Positions 6,996 to 13,088 of a stretch of DNA of 18,111 bases are shown here, in pieces (positions within the stretch are counted from its first letter, which is position 1; every line of letters begins with the position of its first letter). The stretch comes from an uncultured Granulosicoccaceae bacterium (GTDB lineage Bacteria > Pseudomonadota > Gammaproteobacteria > CALCKW01), in NCBI GenBank assembly GCA_937941555.1, contig CALDHJ010000153.1, positions 1 through 18,111 on the forward strand, written 5' to 3'. Position numbers and translations under genes: made by a program. A model generated the notes under the pieces. It worked only from the letters and a program-made list of their open reading frames with translations, searched no databases and was not told where the DNA came from.

Positions 6996-7625
6996 GTGAG
7001 CAAAACAACGGAAATTCACTTCGTCCGGCACGGTGAAACCGATTGGAACGCCACAGGGCGTGTTCAGGGGCAAGCGGAGTCTCGCTTGACAGACAGGGGG
7101 CAGGCTCAAGCGCGCGCACTCGGGTTGCAACTCGATCCTTCGGACTTTGACGCGGTCTATTGCAGCAGCAGCGTGCGTACAAGGCAAACGCTTGATGGGC
7201 TGTTGCGGGGCCGACCGTGCAGTGCGCACTTCCGCGACAATCTACGTGAAATACACCTCGGACCCTGGCAGGGGTTGTTGCGATCCGATGTGGCTGTGCA
7301 ATGGCCCGGAGAATTCGAGGATTTCAAACACCGGCCCGATCGCTTTGCACTCGACGGCGCAGAGTCATTCGAGGATCTGCAAGTCCGTGGAACCCGTGCG
7401 CTCGACGCCATTGCCGAATCACATGCCGGGTGCCGGGTGTTGGCGGTCAGTCACGGTGCCTTGATCAAGGCCGTCTACTGCGTCGTTGCCGGTGTGGGAC
7501 TCGAGCAATTGTGGGCGCCGCCCGCGGCTGACAACTGCGCGCGGTTCATTCTGCAGTGGCACCCGAACGGCGAGCACAAGGTCATGGCGCATTATCCGGG
7601 TGGCGATGCGCTGCTGGGTGATTGA
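6996..7625 (+). CDS. Histidine phosphatase family protein (phosphoglycerate mutase/CobC-like)
   Basis: The 209-residue protein starts with the branch 1 histidine phosphatase signature FVRHGETDWN, with H12 the expected phospho-acceptor. R61 (SSSVRTRQT), E85 (LREIHLGPWQG) and H153 (AVSHGALI) complete the phosphate pocket and acid. The family includes cofactor-dependent phosphoglycerate mutases, general sugar-phosphate phosphatases and alpha-ribazole phosphatase (CobC). The length suits a phosphatase better than a mutase (about 230-250 residues). The GTG start at 6996 has GGGAG about 8 nt upstream. It is a single gene, divergent from the GlxA regulator. CobC would connect to corrinoid use in the left operon, but no sequence feature singles that out. 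Confidence 0.88.
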   Translation: MSKTTEIHFVRHGETDWNATGRVQGQAESRLTDRGQAQARALGLQLDPSDFDAVYCSSSVRTRQTLDGLLRGRPCSAHFRDNLREIHLGPWQGLLRSDVAVQWPGEFEDFKHRPDRFALDGAESFEDLQVRGTRALDAIAESHAGCRVLAVSHGALIKAVYCVVAGVGLEQLWAPPAADNCARFILQWHPNGEHKVMAHYPGGDALLGD

Positions 7626-7674
7626 TGCTGGCCTGTCGGACACCGTTCTGGTCCGTATCTTGAATAATGACAAG

Positions 7675-7704
7675 GCAGAGAGGTTCAGGGAACGGAATCT
7701 CTGC
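7675..7704. repeat. Stem-loop with perfect 7-bp arms
   Basis: GCAGAGA (7675-7681) pairs with TCTCTGC (7698-7704), and an inner GTTC/GAAC stem (7683-7686 and 7690-7693) closes a 3-nt loop. Fifty nt after the histidine phosphatase stop. No T-run follows on the plus strand; on the minus strand a mildly T-rich stretch follows, so it could be a poor terminator for dsbD read-through. Confidence 0.45.
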
Positions 7705-7870
7705 GCCGACGGTGTCCTGTACAGTCGGTGGACCGCCACGGAGGGCGCCTCTCGATTTCTTCCTTCTCGCGCTGACGGTGCTGTTGGCATCGGTGGCGCG
7801 TCGCCGACGTCTGCACTGGGAACGCGCCAGTGTTGCGCTCAGGCCAACCCCATACGAACCATTTCACACC

Positions 7871-7888
7871 GCGGCAAGACTTTGCCGT
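7871..7888. terminator. Compact hairpin between convergent genes, possible bidirectional terminator
   Basis: CGGCAA (7872-7877) and TTGCCG (7882-7887) form a perfect 6-bp stem with a GACT loop, extendable by a G-T and, with a bulge, by ACAC/GTGT outside it. There is no T-tract on either strand, so terminator activity is doubtful, but the position 70 nt past the dsbD stop is typical. Confidence 0.35.
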
Positions 7889-7954
7889 GTGTGGCAGGTT
7901 ATGCCCCTCATTGAGGCCGCTATCGGCAGGGTGTCCCGGTACACGCGACCATGC

Positions 7955-9823
7955 TCAGCGGCTGAGGCTCGTCAGGTGGGCGAGGAAGGTGTCGGCGTTT
8001 TGAAAGCCGACGACACGTGTGCCGCGTTGTTCGTTCCCGGTCGGGTCGAAAAAGAGAATGGCGGGCGGTCCGAAGAGACCCAGTGATTTCAACAAGGCCT
8101 TGTGGTCGTCATTGTTTGCCGTGACATCCGCCTGTAAGAGCTGGAAAGTCCGCATCTTGGCGGCCACTGTCGGATTGGAGAACGTGAAGGCTTCCATTTC
8201 CTTGCAGGCCACACACCAGTCGGCGTAGAAGTCCAGCAGCGTGGGCCGGTTCCCGCTCTGGGCCAGTGCCGTGTTCAGCTCCTCGAGCGAGCCCACTTCC
8301 TGAAAGGCGACGTGCGCCGTCTCTGACTGCGTGCCTGTGCCGAGGTGTGCCAGAGGAGCGCTGAACCGTCCCTGGCCGGTTGCGGCACCAATCAGCCACA
8401 AGCCACCGACCAGCGCGGCAACGATGCCCATGCCCTTGGACAGTTTACGCCATGCGGTGTCTGCCATTTCGAACGCTCCGAGGTAGACACCCGTGCAGAT
8501 CGCCAGCACACCGGACAAGGCCAGTGTCACTTGCGAAGGCACCGTCCGATCGAGCATCCAGATCGCCATGGCGAGCAGCATGACCCCGAACGCGGCCTTG
8601 ACCGTGTCCATCCATTTGCCAGCGCGCGGCAACCATTCTCCGGCCGAGGTGCCGATCACGATGAGCGGTGCACCCATGCCGAGGCTGAGCGCGAACAACG
8701 CAAGTCCGCCTGTAGTGGCGTCACCCGTTGAGCTGATGTAGATCAGCGCGCCGACCAACGGCGCAGTGATACACGGGCCGACAATCAGCGCCGACAACAC
8801 CCCCATCACGGCAACCCCGGTGGATCGGCCGCTTTGCTGGTTGTTGCTCAGCCGGGTGAGGCGGGTTTGCAGTGCGCTCGGGATTTGCAGCTCGTAGAAA
8901 CCGAACATCGACAAGCTCAGCAGCACATACAACAGGGCAAAGCTGTAGATGATCCACGGGGTCTGGAAGAGCGCCTGGATGTTGTTGCCCGACAGCCCGA
9001 CCAGCACCCCGATTACGGAGTAGGTCAATGCCATCGCCAGGACGTAGATCACCGAGAGTTTCAGTGCTCGGCGGGTTGTGATGTCCTCGCCTTGTCCGGC
9101 AATGATGCCGGAGAGAATCGGGATCATCGGGAATACGCAGGGCGTGAACGCGAGCAGCAGGCCGAGCCCGAAGAAGATCGCCATCGTCGGCAGCAGCGAC
9201 TGGCTCTGCAGGCGGTTTGCGAGTGCGTCCTGTTCGCTGACGCGCGGTGCGCTAGATGGTTCGGCCGTGGTCGGCTCAAGCGCGCTCATCACTGCCGTGC
9301 CGGTGCCGGTGCCGGAACCGGTGACAGTGGAAGTGAGTCCGGCAGTCGGCGGCAGCGCCAGCGCGACGATGCGCTCTTGCGGCGGAAAGCACACGCCGAT
9401 GTCGGCGCAGCCCTGATTTCCGACCACCAGATCCAGCTCTGAGGCATCGCTGCTGTTGGAGAGGATTGGCACGGTGATGTCGATCTGGCCGCGGTGAGTC
9501 TCGACCAGACCGAAAAACTCGTCCTGTTTGATCTTGCCGGGGGGGATCACAGGCTCGCCAAGTGTCACACCCGCAGTTGCAGAACGGAACGCAAATTTGT
9601 CGCGGTAGAGGAAATAGCCCTCGGCCGCTGTCATGGTCAGCAACACGCTGCTGCCGTCAGCCAACAGAGGCCCGATCGCGAAGGCGTCGTTCGGGTCCAT
9701 CAGCTCGTCTTGGCCACCGCCAAAGGGGTTGCTGAAAAAGCTGTTGGCGTAGCTGGTCGACACCCCTGCGACCAGCGTGAACACCAGCATGACCGTGGCC
9801 CAGGCGGCGCGAATCGGTGTCAT
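7955..9823 (-). CDS. dsbD: Thiol:disulfide interchange protein DsbD
   Basis: This 622-residue inner-membrane protein carries electrons from cytoplasmic thioredoxin to periplasmic thiol proteins such as DsbC and cytochrome maturation factors. A signal peptide (1-26, ending SYA) precedes the periplasmic alpha domain with C139 and C145 (GCADIGVC). The beta domain has about eight membrane helices (about 211-485) with the redox pair C229 (FTPCVFPMIP) and C351 (GPCITAP). The C-terminal thioredoxin-like gamma domain has C537 and C540 (WCVACK). All six essential cysteines are present and the length is slightly above the E. coli protein's (565). A Ser/Thr/Gly/Pro-rich linker (about 160-200) contains a repeat. 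The ATG at 9823 has GGAG 9 nt upstream. The gene seems to stand alone, with a TATAAT about 230 nt upstream. Confidence 0.98.
   Translation of the reverse strand: MTPIRAAWATVMLVFTLVAGVSTSYANSFFSNPFGGGQDELMDPNDAFAIGPLLADGSSVLLTMTAAEGYFLYRDKFAFRSATAGVTLGEPVIPPGKIKQDEFFGLVETHRGQIDITVPILSNSSDASELDLVVGNQGCADIGVCFPPQERIVALALPPTAGLTSTVTGSGTGTGTAVMSALEPTTAEPSSAPRVSEQDALANRLQSQSLLPTMAIFFGLGLLLAFTPCVFPMIPILSGIIAGQGEDITTRRALKLSVIYVLAMALTYSVIGVLVGLSGNNIQALFQTPWIIYSFALLYVLLSLSMFGFYELQIPSALQTRLTRLSNNQQSGRSTGVAVMGVLSALIVGPCITAPLVGALIYISSTGDATTGGLALFALSLGMGAPLIVIGTSAGEWLPRAGKWMDTVKAAFGVMLLAMAIWMLDRTVPSQVTLALSGVLAICTGVYLGAFEMADTAWRKLSKGMGIVAALVGGLWLIGAATGQGRFSAPLAHLGTGTQSETAHVAFQEVGSLEELNTALAQSGNRPTLLDFYADWCVACKEMEAFTFSNPTVAAKMRTFQLLQADVTANNDDHKALLKSLGLFGPPAILFFDPTGNEQRGTRVVGFQNADTFLAHLTSLSR
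9297..9320. repeat. GTGCCG hexanucleotide repeat inside dsbD
   Basis: Three perfect GTGCCG units (9297-9314) plus one degenerate unit encode the Thr-Gly run GSGTGTGTAV in the linker between the DsbD alpha and membrane domains. In-frame unit changes would only alter linker length. Confidence 0.7.
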
Positions 9824-10051
9824 CAGGGCAATCTCCGGTCGGGTGTTTGTGTTTCTGTTGCGCAGTTGCCGGCGTGCCGGTCTGCGAGTTCTGATCCCGT
9901 ACGATCGCGACGGTTCCCTCGAGACACCGGTTCGCGAGCCGGGAGGGTGGCGGTCGACGCCGTGCCCGAGCCGCGCAATCGTGTGTGCATCGACTGAATT
10001 CTGCGCAAAACGCTCGCCAAATACGCGCGTGTCAGCGCTCGTCGCGACGCG

Positions 10052-10057
10052 ATTATA
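10052..10057 (-). promoter_or_regulatory. Putative -10 element of the dsbD promoter
   Basis: A perfect TATAAT on the minus strand in an otherwise very GC-rich stretch. The hexamer 17 bp upstream is CCACAT, a poor -35, and it falls in the loop of the adjoining inverted repeat, so the promoter may need a regulator. Confidence 0.4.
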
Positions 10058-10116
10058 GGGCCGGGCGCCAGCGCATGTGGCCCCCCGTGCTATCGCGGCG
10101 CTGGTGCCACCGGCCC
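10058..10116. repeat. Nested 59-bp inverted repeat next to the dsbD -10
   Basis: Outer arms GGGCCGG (10058-10064) and CCGGCCC (10110-10116) and inner arms CCAGCGC (10068-10074) and GCGCTGG (10098-10104) are all perfect, separated by a 3/5-nt internal loop, with a 23-nt apical loop. It begins 19 nt past the aminotransferase stop and ends directly at the dsbD TATAAT. It could fold the aminotransferase mRNA 3' end (terminator without T-run) or act as an operator. Confidence 0.6.
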
Positions 10117-10135
10117 GGCTTGGTAGGTGCCGGAA

Positions 10136-11497
10136 TCAGAGCGTCGCGGCGACGTCGTCCAAAGCCGCACCCAGTGCGCCGAACAGGGCGTCCAGCTCAG
10201 CGTCGGTAATGATCAGTGGTGGGCACACCGCCACGGCGTCGCCGGGCGTGGGTCGCAGGATCAAACCGTGCTGTACGCAAGCCGCTGCAACCTGTGCCGC
10301 TACCTTCTGCGCAACCGGGTATTGTTCGCGGGTGGTCTTGTCTGCAACCAGCTCCACGGCGCCGATGAGACCGACGCCGCGCGCCTGTCCGACCAGCGGG
10401 TGCTCGGCCAGGTTGGCAAGGTGGGCCAGAAAGTGCGGTTCTCGCGCCCGGACCATGCCGACAATGTCGCGCTCTTCGTAGATCTTCAGCGTCTCCAGCG
10501 CCACGGCCGATGCGACCGGGTGACCGCCGTAGGTGTTGCCTGTTCCGAACATGCCGAGTGCGCCACTGTATTCCTCCAGCGCGTTGTAGACGTGGTCTGC
10601 TGCCACCACGGCACCGATCGGGATGTAGGCGGAACTGAGCTGCTTTGCACACGTCATGATGTCCGGTTGGTAGCCGAAGCGCGTGCAACCGAACATCTCG
10701 CCGGTGCGACCGAAACCGTTGATCACCTCGTCGCTGATGCAGAGAATGTCGTTCTCGCGCAACACGGCTTGCATTTTCTCAAAGTACCCGGTGGGCGGGA
10801 TGAGCACGCCACCCGCGCCCATGACAGGTTCCGCGATGAACGCCGCAATCGTGTCGGCACCCTCGCGCTCGATGGTCTCTCGCAGTTCGGCAACCAGGCG
10901 GTCAGTGAATGCCTCTTCACTTTCTCCGGGCTCGGCGTATCGGTAGTGGTGGGGCGTGGTCAGGTGCGTGACCATCGCGCCATTGGGCAGATCAAACCCG
11001 CTGTGGACGTAGGGCAGCCCGGTCAAGCTGCCAGCGGCCACGGTGACACCGTGGTAAGCGCGGTTCCGAGCGAGAAATTTTTTCTTTTTCGGTCGGTTCA
11101 ACGCGTTGTTGTAGAACCACACCATCTTGATCGCTGCATCGACTGCCTCGGAACCGGAGTTCACGGTAAACACCCGGTTAAGGCCGTCGGGTGCAATGCC
11201 GGCCAGTGCAGCCGAGAGTTCGATTGCTGGCGGCGTTGCGCGGTGCGCGAACATGTGGGAGAAGGGAAGGGCGGCAAACTGGGCGGCTGCGGCATCGGCA
11301 AGGCGCTGCTCGCTGTAGCCCAGAGAGGCGCACCAGAGGCCCGCCATGCCTTCGATGAACCGGTTGTCCTGATCGTCGAAGACGTAGACGCCTTCGCCGC
11401 GACTCAACACCATCGGCCCGGCATCGCGGTGGGCCACCAGATTGGTGTAGGGGTGAATCACATGGCGTTGGTCGAGCTGGTGCAGGGTGCTGCTCAC
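10136..11497 (-). CDS. Class III (omega) aminotransferase, PLP-dependent
   Basis: The GTG at 11497 (GGAG 9 nt upstream) gives 453 residues, typical of omega-amino acid:pyruvate aminotransferases; the longer open frame upstream lacks family resemblance. NSGSEAVDAA (113-122) binds the PLP phosphate, D256 in CISDEVINGFGRTG contacts the pyridine nitrogen, and K285 in MTCAKQLSSAYIPIGA should be the Schiff-base lysine. Relatives use putrescine, beta-alanine, taurine or other terminal amines with pyruvate or oxoglutarate as acceptor. KQLSSAYIPIGAV fits the pyruvate-using SpuC-like group better than the acetylornithine/GABA group, but the substrate is not certain. It appears to be monocistronic; it diverges from the DAHP synthase leader. 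No helpful partner gene is adjacent. Confidence 0.94.
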   Translation of the reverse strand: MSSTLHQLDQRHVIHPYTNLVAHRDAGPMVLSRGEGVYVFDDQDNRFIEGMAGLWCASLGYSEQRLADAAAAQFAALPFSHMFAHRATPPAIELSAALAGIAPDGLNRVFTVNSGSEAVDAAIKMVWFYNNALNRPKKKKFLARNRAYHGVTVAAGSLTGLPYVHSGFDLPNGAMVTHLTTPHHYRYAEPGESEEAFTDRLVAELRETIEREGADTIAAFIAEPVMGAGGVLIPPTGYFEKMQAVLRENDILCISDEVINGFGRTGEMFGCTRFGYQPDIMTCAKQLSSAYIPIGAVVAADHVYNALEEYSGALGMFGTGNTYGGHPVASAVALETLKIYEERDIVGMVRAREPHFLAHLANLAEHPLVGQARGVGLIGAVELVADKTTREQYPVAQKVAAQVAAACVQHGLILRPTPGDAVAVCPPLIITDAELDALFGALGAALDDVAATL

Positions 11498-11549
11498 GAG
11501 GATGCTCCGGCGAGTTGGATTCGTGGAGTGTCGCGCGGGAGAGGGGGAT

Positions 11550-11580
11550 TTGGCAATGCACACTGATCTGGTGCTAGACT
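11550..11580 (+). promoter_or_regulatory. Candidate promoter of the DAHP synthase leader
   Basis: TTGGCA (11550-11555) and an extended -10 TGC-TAGACT (11572-11580) are separated by 19 bp. Spacing is long but the extended -10 compensates. A dyad CTGG (11567-11570) / CCAG (11581-11584) brackets the -10 and may be an operator. Transcription would start near 11587, about 46 nt before the leader peptide. Confidence 0.45.
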
Positions 11581-11632
11581 CCAGCCAGACCGCTGCAGAG
11601 TCAGCAGCGATTCGATGACGGCAAGGCTCAAC

Positions 11633-11740
11633 GTGAATACCCTCGACCAACAATCCGATATCTCGCTTCGCGCCAATGTGGCTGCGGGCGGATTGTCGTG
11701 GCTGGGTTTCTTTTATTTCGCGTATCGGTCTGACGCCTGA
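11633..11740 (+). CDS. Putative aromatic-rich leader peptide of the DAHP synthase gene
   Basis: A 35-codon frame from a GTG at 11633 with AAGG 6 nt upstream ends at TGA 11738-11740, 90 nt before the DAHP synthase ATG. An in-frame ATG at 11615 is an alternative start with a poorer binding site. Near its end the peptide reads LSWLGFFYFAYRSDA: codons 23-31 contain one Trp, three Phe and two Tyr. That is what one expects of a transcription or translation attenuator sensing all three aromatic amino acids, the end products of the pathway that DAHP synthase opens. The codons lie directly upstream of alternative hairpins. I know of no described leader of this sequence. The coding nature is inferred from position and composition. 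Confidence 0.65.
   Translation: MNTLDQQSDISLRANVAAGGLSWLGFFYFAYRSDA
11651..11695 (+). promoter_or_regulatory. Hairpin inside the leader peptide, upstream of the aromatic codons
   Basis: CAATCCG (11651-11657) pairs perfectly with CGGATTG (11689-11695), with a small inner GCCA/TGGC hairpin (11672-11675 and 11679-11682). The distal arm ends 3 nt before the Trp codon (11699). A translating ribosome would melt it. It may pace the first ribosome or slow the polymerase, as pause hairpins do in known leaders. Confidence 0.4.
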
Positions 11741-11780
11741 TCGGCACGGTCCGACGGCGTTCCCCCCACCCCGCCATCGG
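11732..11780 (+). promoter_or_regulatory. Two mutually exclusive RNA hairpins after the leader peptide (attenuator-like)
   Basis: Hairpin A pairs GACGCC (11732-11737) with GGCGTT (11756-11761) and TCGG (11741-11744) with CCGA (11751-11754). Hairpin B pairs CCGA (11751-11754) with TCGG (11777-11780) and GGCG (11756-11759) with CGCC (11772-11775), with one mismatch. Both need the CCGA-C-GGCG segment, so only one can form. The left arm of A overlaps the last leader codons, within reach of a ribosome stalled at the Tyr/Phe codons. A C-rich loop and C-rich tail, not a T-run, follow, so an intrinsic terminator is not evident; Rho or translational control is more likely. Confidence 0.5.
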
Positions 11781-11800
11781 ATACCCCCAAACACCCTGAA

Positions 11801-11823
11801 CTCCGCTGGCGACCACCACGGAG
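11801..11823 (+). promoter_or_regulatory. Hairpin covering the DAHP synthase ribosome binding site
   Basis: CTCCG (11801-11805) pairs with CGGAG (11819-11823), followed inward by TGG (11807-11809) with CCA (11816-11818) around a 6-nt loop. CGGAG contains the Shine-Dalgarno GGAG, placed 7 nt before the ATG at 11831. Formation of this hairpin should lower translation. It may be the output of the upstream leader, or a simple translational brake. Confidence 0.5.
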
Positions 11824-11830
11824 ATCAGAC

Positions 11831-12961
11831 ATGTCACTTTCCACACCCGCGCAACACCGCGAGGCCCGGTCGAGCAGTGAACTGCCGCCATCGGTGAACG
11901 GCCTGCCGTCACCCGACGTGTTGCGCCATCGCCACAGCCTGAGCGCTGTACATCGACAACAAGTCGAACAACACAGGCAGGCAATTGCGGACATCCTCGG
12001 CGGGCGCGATCCGCGTCTGCTCGCGGTGGTTGGCCCCTGTTCAGTCCACCATGTCGACGACGCACTCGAATACGCCGATTGGTTGGCCACGCAGGCGCAC
12101 TGTTTCCGGGATGTACTCTTGATTGCGATGCGGGTCTACACCGAAAAGCCGCGCAGCACGGTCGGGTGGCGCGGGCTTGTCTATGACCCGATGCTCGATG
12201 GCAAGCTAGGACCGGCGGATGGGTTGTCCGAGAGTCGCCGCGTGTCGACGGGTGTGGTGGCGCGTGGTTTGCCGGTTGCAACCGAAGTGCTGGACCCCTT
12301 CGTTGTGCCGTACCTCGAGGACACCTTGGCCTTTGCATCCATCGGGGCCAGAACCTGCGAATCTCAGACCCACCGGCAGATGGCTGCGACGCTGGGGTGC
12401 CCTGTCGGAATCAAGAACACCACCACCGGCGGTGTTCAGGCCGCCGCCGATGCCGCCGTTGCGGTGGGCTCGGCCCAGTCGGCCTTTTCACTGGCACCGG
12501 CAGGCGGAGTGGTGATCCGCGAATCTGCTGGCAACCGCGATTCGGCGATCATTCTGCGCGGCGGCAGCGCAGGCCCGAACTTCGACATCGACACGCAGGC
12601 GCACGCGCGGCAGCTGATGGCGCAGCGCCAGCTCAACGACGCCGTCGTCATCGATTGCAGCCACGGCAACAGCGGCAAAGTGGCCGCCCACCAACTCGAC
12701 GTAGTGGCCAGCCTGTGTGAACAGATGCGGCGTGGTGTCGACCGGCCTGCCGGCGTCATGATCGAGAGTAATCATCACGGGGGACAACAATCTGCCGGAC
12801 CGCTAAATGGCCTGAAACGGGGTGTATCGGTGACCGACGAGTGCCTTGGACAGGCAGATACCTCGGCAGCCCTCGAGCAGCTCGCCGAGACGCTGCGAGA
12901 CACAGCGGGATCGACGGAACAGACCCGGGCGGGGCACAGTGTGTTGTCACTCGAGGTGTGA
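11831..12961 (+). CDS. 3-deoxy-7-phosphoheptulonate (DAHP) synthase, class I AroF/G/H type
   Basis: This 376-residue cytoplasmic enzyme condenses phosphoenolpyruvate and erythrose 4-phosphate, the first step of the shikimate pathway. GPCSVHH gives metal ligand C70; the others are H278 (DCSHGNS), E312 (MIESNHH) and D336 (SVTDECLG). RVYTEKPRSTVGWRG (101-115) binds the substrates, and GARTCESQ (172-179) has a Cys where E. coli AroG has Thr, with R174 kept. KNTTTGG replaces the usual KNGTDG. The ~45-residue N-terminal extension is where aromatic feedback inhibition occurs in this class, but which amino acid inhibits it (AroF, AroG or AroH specificity) cannot be told. ATG at 11831 has GGAG 7 nt upstream, sequestered in a hairpin. 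An aromatic-rich leader peptide precedes the gene. Confidence 0.97.
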   Translation: MSLSTPAQHREARSSSELPPSVNGLPSPDVLRHRHSLSAVHRQQVEQHRQAIADILGGRDPRLLAVVGPCSVHHVDDALEYADWLATQAHCFRDVLLIAMRVYTEKPRSTVGWRGLVYDPMLDGKLGPADGLSESRRVSTGVVARGLPVATEVLDPFVVPYLEDTLAFASIGARTCESQTHRQMAATLGCPVGIKNTTTGGVQAAADAAVAVGSAQSAFSLAPAGGVVIRESAGNRDSAIILRGGSAGPNFDIDTQAHARQLMAQRQLNDAVVIDCSHGNSGKVAAHQLDVVASLCEQMRRGVDRPAGVMIESNHHGGQQSAGPLNGLKRGVSVTDECLGQADTSAALEQLAETLRDTAGSTEQTRAGHSVLSLEV

Positions 12962-13088
12962 ACCGTGACACGGCATCCGGCTCTGGCCGAGGGTATTCTC
13001 ATGTGTGAGTCCATCTGTCGGGAGGGCTGCCGAGCTGCCGGACATGGCGGGCGCAGACCTGAACCAATCGATGCCGGAATGAGGATTG

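Larger units (their letters stand above)
7626..7954. other. 329-bp spacer between convergent genes, no confident gene
   Basis: This spacer separates the 3' ends of the histidine phosphatase and dsbD genes. I see no convincing coding sequence. An open frame from an ATG at 7667 has a hydrophobic stretch but runs 132 nt antisense into dsbD. Two hairpins are present (7675-7704 and 7871-7888), neither followed by a clear T-run. The spacer is long for a purely convergent gap, so a small RNA or a decayed gene is possible. Confidence 0.5.
9824..10135. other. 312-bp intergenic region upstream of dsbD
   Basis: Lies between the aminotransferase stop (10136) and the dsbD start (9823), both on the minus strand. 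It holds a large nested inverted repeat (10058-10116), a TATAAT -10 (10057-10052) and a roughly 220-nt dsbD leader. A 55-codon minus-strand frame (ATG at 9990) ends in a TGATG overlap with the dsbD start, but its arginine-rich composition looks non-coding. Confidence 0.5.

Noticed and set aside
7667..8086. 139-codon plus-strand frame with a hydrophobic stretch (DFFLLALTVLLASV)
   Set aside because: No ribosome binding site, no family resemblance, and the last 132 nt are antisense to the dsbD thioredoxin domain.
9823..10020. Minus-strand frame ending in a TGATG overlap with the dsbD start
   Set aside because: Composition is arginine-rich and low in hydrophobic residues, no clear binding site, no recognisable family; the overlap is probably chance.
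10127..11566. 479-codon plus-strand frame opposite the aminotransferase
   Set aside because: Complete overlap with a well-supported class III aminotransferase and no domain signature of its own.
11498..11794. 99-codon N-terminal extension of the aminotransferase frame
   Set aside because: Overlaps the opposing leader region and lacks family similarity; the GTG at 11497 with GGAG upstream fits family length.
11741..11800. Intrinsic terminator after the leader peptide
   Set aside because: Hairpins exist but are followed by C-rich rather than T-rich sequence, so a classical Rho-independent attenuator is not supported.
11628..12338. 236-codon minus-strand frame over the DAHP synthase start and leader
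   Set aside because: Arginine/proline-rich antisense translation with no family resemblance; the plus strand holds the real gene.
13005..13082. 25-codon frame just before the GGDEF gene, stop 6 nt before its GTG
   Set aside because: No ribosome binding site or biased composition; no reason to think it is translated.
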